Origin: Brachycybe producta
Lineage: Eukaryota; Arthropoda; Diplopoda; Playtdesmida; Andrognathidae
Length of the DNA stretch: 64,000 nt
Reading direction: 5' to 3'
Assembly (NCBI GenBank): GCA_036925085.1
Contig: JAUPFP010000006.1
Coordinates: 1,453,131-1,517,130, forward strand
This document shows, piece by piece, positions 60,445 to 64,000 of the stretch (within the stretch, counting starts at the first letter, position 1; each line of letters begins with the position of its first letter). Made by a program: the position numbers and the translations under genes. The notes beneath the pieces are model-generated. The model saw only the letters and a program-made list of their open reading frames with translations. It did no database searches and was not told where the DNA came from.

Positions 60445-60800
60445 TGGTTTAAAGTGTAAACGCGGGGCTTCTCGAACTCAGATAATAATCTGGCTTTCAG
60501 GTGCAAAATGAAGAGAATCTTGATTTTGTTTTAGAAACTAGAAGGGTAGTTAGGTTAAACTAGAAGGGTAAAAGATATTTTCATGTTTGATATATTTTAA
60601 ATTATAAGCTTTTTATGTGAATTTCGAAAATGACTCAGCTTTAAGCAGACGATGTTTATTAATTTCGTCTATAAAACGTTTATTTTGAAAGATATCAACA
60701 TGAAAATACTCTCTTTAAATAATTAAGCTACCCTTTAGCTTCTTAATTTTGCTCCTGAAAGACTAGAATAATCAGAGTTAGAAAATCAGCTGTTTATAAT
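60445..60800. repeat. family A foldback MITE, near complete
   Basis: Begins GATGGTTTAAAGTGTAAACG next to a TTAA and ends ATTAAACCACCTC. GATATCAACATGAAAATACT lies inside. A short duplication of AAACTAGAAGGGTA lies near 60535-60570. Confidence 0.8.
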
Positions 60801-61200
60801 TAAACCACCTCATTTGTGACCCAATTAGTGAATTACTCTTCTAGTTTTTTAAAACAGTAGCAAGTTTTTAATTTCAAAGGCCGAATAACCAAAGTTCAAA
60901 GGACGTTTTCACCTATAACTTATTGTTTTTATCCCTAGAATTATTTAGTATAAATTTTTGTACAGACCGACCGCCGTTGTCTCCTTTTACTCGATGCTGT
61001 TGTTCCGGTCATAATTGCATTTGTGTCGCAACTACACTAATACTAATGGAGAAATAATCGTGTTGACCCTCACTTTTGTAAAAGATAAATATTCTTGTTG
61101 ATTTTAGATAATTCAATATTATGAAATGCAATTCATCTAGGGATTTCTAAAAATATTTATAGGGAAGTTGTATGCTCGATCAAAAATGCACATTGATCAC

Positions 61201-61330
61201 ATTGAAGATAATTTGCACATGCGCAGAGTGGATTTTCGACATCGAAAGAAGATGGCGGCGATACGAATTGAACCTGTTTTCCTGTTTACAACACATTTAG
61301 ACCATTTTCGACTAATTTAAACAGGTAAAT
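61201..61330 (+). promoter_or_regulatory. promoter-like segment with NRF1-, YY1- and donor-like motifs
   Basis: CACATGCGCAGAG (NRF1-like, about 61216-61228) is followed by AAGATGGCGGC (YY1-like, 61249-61259) and a strong donor AACAG|GTAAAT at 61324. An X-box-like GTTGTCATGGTTAC lies at 61452-61465. This looks like the start of a plus-strand gene whose coding exons lie right of the window. The short frame MAAIRIEPVF stops before the donor. Confidence 0.45.
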
Positions 61331-61679
61331 ACAATGTTTTAGAGAGTTATCATTTGCGTATTGAGCAGATTGTGTTGTTTTCATTGTGTTTCAGTTGTGA
61401 AATTGTAAGAATAGCGTTGAAGTAAACGATTAAGCGACTAAACAAGAAGCGGTTGTCATGGTTACGCATTTACATTCATTTGGGCGTACGTGAACATTGA
61501 TTGACATTTACACGTGTTTTACCTTATGTTGGTGGTTTACCACGACTTGTGTTTTGTCACCGAGTAATAGTTGATTTGCATCCGAAGTGAAATTGTCGGA
61601 CATTTCGATCCACATATAATTTTTGCTGTCAAACATTAATAAAAAGATTTAAACATAAAGGACCGTAAATTTTCATTAA

Positions 61680-61905
61680 AGCCTTGGTTTCCTAAGATAA
61701 CGGTGCCGTAAAATAGCAGCCGTAATATAACGGTAAATGACGACACGAAAAACGTTTTCATAGATGTAAATAGATGTGGTTTTCTCGAGAACTGTGGTGC
61801 TTACCGCTCTTAAGAAAGTCAAATCCATTTACATCTATGAAAACGTTTTTGTGTTGTCATATTACGGCTGTTATTTTACTGTTATCTTAGAAAACCCAGG
61901 TTTTA
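61680..61905. repeat. foldback element with about 80-bp arms
   Basis: GTTTCCTAAGATAACGGTGC and CATAGATGTAAATAGATG at the left pair with CATTTACATCTATGAAAACG and GTTATCTTAGAAAACCCAGG at the right. Confidence 0.8.
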
Positions 61906-61930
61906 GAAACAATTCTTAAGAATTTTTTTA

Positions 61931-62926
61931 AAAAAAATAACTAGAAAAGTATTTGAAACTTTTAAAAGTATTCTCATGACGATATATCGTTTAAATTAAA
62001 CGTTTTATGGCACTTGAATTAAAATGTTTGATTTTCCATGGGTTTTTATATTAAAATTTTTTTATGGCATTTAAATAAAATGAAATAATCGACTTTCCAT
62101 GAGTTTTTGCATTTAATTTTTTATATTAAAATGCATTCAAAAATTGTCATAAAAACGAAAGAAATGAAAATACTTTAAAAATAATTATCTATTATTTTAG
62201 TTTCTAAAATGAAAAAAAAAAGAAACTTTTTGTTCTAAAAGTTTCTGGTGAAAATTTGTTAGTCCATTATATACATTTAAATTAACTGTTGAATACACCT
62301 TTAAAACATAAAACAGTATGAGAAACGATTACATGTATGTTTCACATCAATATAAAATATATAAAAACAAGCATCAACTATAAATATATAGTTACTTTTG
62401 TGTTCAAGTTACTTGAGTAACTTTCACTTTGTGGGTTGGTTTTACCTAAGTGTTTCTTCTTTTTCTCTAAAGGATCCGCCTCTTTTTTTATTTCTGTCAA
62501 CTCTTTTTCAACTCAGAGAACGTATTTTCTGTGTTTATGTGCGTTCTTTTTATAAAATATATAACGACATATTTTGTTCTGTTCGTTCGTGTTTCTATTC
62601 GTCATTATTCATATCAACAAAAAAAAATCACAAGAAACCACTTGAAAAACAGAAAGTTCAAATATTAATTAAAACATCATTTGTGATAAAATAAGTTTGG
62701 GTTAAAAAACAGCTGTGGAAAAAAAAAAACACTTGACAAACTAAAACTCCATTCATTTCTTTTTCCTGGTTACAAACAAACACACATAGAAAGAGAGAAA
62801 TCAATGGACTTCCTAATCAAATCACAATTTAGATATTTATATTGCAGTTCAGACTTTCTCTCTCTCTCGTGAATCTAGGTGACGATCACCAAATTGTTTC
62901 TAAGGGTCAAGATAAAAAGATGAACA
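61931..62926. other. AT-rich tract without a recognisable gene
   Basis: It includes a degraded family A copy (about 61935-62235, ACTAGAAAAGTATTTG and TAGTTTCTAAAATG). Open frames here are low-complexity and unsupported. Confidence 0.5.
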
Positions 62927-63264
62927 GATGAACATTGGGGATAACGATAAAACCCCCTACACAGCATGCATATAGAATTGGATGAACACTATATTAATAT
63001 GGATGAACATAAAGAGATAAAAGGATGAACATGGTTTTAAGAGGATAAACATGGTTTTAACTTAAGGAGGATGAACATGGTTTTATGTGGGACATGTTCA
63101 TCTACCTTAAAACCATGTTCATCTACCTTAAAACCATGTTCATCTACCTTAAAACCATGTTCATCCCTTCAAAATTTGTGTTCATCCATATTAATATAGT
63201 GTTCAACCAATTCTATATGCATTCTGTGTCGGGTTTTAGAGTTACCCCCCACAATGTTCATCCC
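62927..63264. repeat. foldback element with tandem repeats in its arms
   Basis: GGATGAACATGGTTTTAAG units run forward on the left (about 63020-63085) and inverted on the right (about 63090-63165, three perfect TGTTCATCTACCTTAAAACCA units). Outer arms share GCATATAGAATTGG and GAACACTATATTAATATGGA. It has the same design as the element at 11198-11752 with unrelated sequence. Confidence 0.9.
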
Positions 63265-63389
63265 GTTCAACTTTTTACGCTGACCCGTTTCTAATTGTCA
63301 GTTTCAAAGATTATACATGGGGGGGGGGGTTCGGCTTGAGGTTTCATAATGCCGACTATAAACACAACTCTTCACTAACACGGTAACAT

Positions 63390-63718
63390 TTAAGGTGGTT
63401 TTAAAGTCTAAACGCCTCCCCCCCCCTCGAACTCTGGTTATTCTGTCTTTCAGAAGAACAAAATTTTTAAAAAAAACTTTGAAAGTATTTTAGAAACTAG
63501 AAGGGTATCCGGTAACTCAATTACTTAATTATTTGTGGAAAGAATTGTCTTTCAAAATAAACTTTTCATGTCAGTATATGAAAATGATCCATTTTTAACC
63601 AAACAATATTTTGGAATTTTTGTTCTATAGAAAGTTTATTTTGAAATATATCAACATGAAAAGTCTATTAAGTGATGCAGCTACTATTCTAGCTTCAAAC
63701 ACTATTTAATGTTACAAA
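63390..63718. repeat. family A foldback MITE
   Basis: Begins TTAAGGTGGTTTTAAAGTCT. Contains TTAGAAACTAGAAGGGTA and the inverse AAAGTTTATTTTGAAATATA. Confidence 0.8.
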
Positions 63719-63734
63719 AATAAACAGAAAATTA

Positions 63735-64000
63735 AAAGTGTTTTAGAAACTAGAAGGGGTAGCTCAATCATTTAATGGATTTTATCTTTTAAAATAAACT
63801 TTCTGTTTCAGTTTTAAAACTAATCCAATAAATAAACTTTTATCTATAAAAAGTTTATTTTGAAAGACATTAACAATGAAAATACTAATAAGTGATTCAG
63901 GATATTTTCATGTTGATATCTTTCAAAATAAGCTTTTTGAGGTTGGTTTAAAAAAAGAGCCAACTTTAATCAGAATATAAATTTTAATTTTTGTTCATAA
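63735..64000. repeat. family A foldback MITEs, tandem and cut by the window end
   Basis: AAAAGTGTTTTAGAAACTAG starts a copy that runs into another TTTCATGTTGATATCTTTCA arm at about 63904. The window ends inside it. Confidence 0.7.

Larger units (their letters stand above)
58885..61200. other. intergenic repeats right of the ENTPD-like gene
   Basis: No coding exon is seen. It contains an inverted-repeat element at 59000-59252, family A copies at 59740-60000, 60228-60420, 60445-60800 and 60830-60920, and a family H-like fragment near 59360. Confidence 0.6.

Overview
This is a gene-dense, AT-rich stretch of a non-vertebrate metazoan genome. The evidence is intron-rich genes for animal proteins (RNF8-like, CLPTM1, ELMO, SEL1L, hnRNP U, ENTPD5/6-type), mostly short introns of about 50-90 nt with GT..AG ends, AATAAA-type poly(A) signals, and many small foldback (MITE-like) repeats. 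The species cannot be fixed from sequence alone. An early-branching or compact-genome invertebrate such as a sponge would fit, but that is only a guess.

Layout: 1-5447 holds repeats, microsatellites and one orphan open segment. A GALNT2/14/16-like polypeptide GalNAc-transferase (+, 5448-8501) enters without its 5' exons. An RNF8-like FHA/RING ubiquitin ligase with a C-terminal zinc knuckle follows (+, 10078-14819); its first exon lies 2 kb upstream of the second, and the intron between them is packed with foldback repeats. On the minus strand lie a complete 13-exon CLPTM1 (20367 to 16018) and a large unrecognised gene for a CXC/cysteine-rich protein (28297 to 22276, about 1,294 aa). On the plus strand come eIF5 (31078-33610, 8 exons) and an intronless ELMO (34936-37206). 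A D-aminoacyl-tRNA deacylase (minus, 41005 to 39920) and SEL1L (+, 42198-46123, 14 exons) are divergent neighbours. An hnRNP U-like gene (+, 47639-55051, 16 exons) converges with an ENTPD5/6-like nucleotidase (minus, about 58884 to 55937). The last 5 kb has only repeats and one promoter-like segment with no coding exon in the window.

The genes form no operon. Two of them act on ER protein quality or assembly (SEL1L, CLPTM1), and ENTPD5/6-type enzymes support ER/Golgi glycosylation, as does GALNT; this is probably chance linkage. Shared regulation is suggested by perfect CRE palindromes (TGACGTCA) within about 130-360 bp upstream of four start codons (RNF8-like, CLPTM1, DTD, hnRNP U-like). The one at CLPTM1 lies inside a 193-bp MITE with an intact 9-bp target duplication.

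The dominant repeat (family A here) is a self-complementary 250-330 bp foldback present in more than 20 copies, about half of them inside introns. Where such an intron is otherwise small, subtracting the element leaves roughly the modal intron length. Exon boundaries were placed by hand from splice signals, reading frame and remembered protein families. All exon sums for the complete genes are multiples of three.
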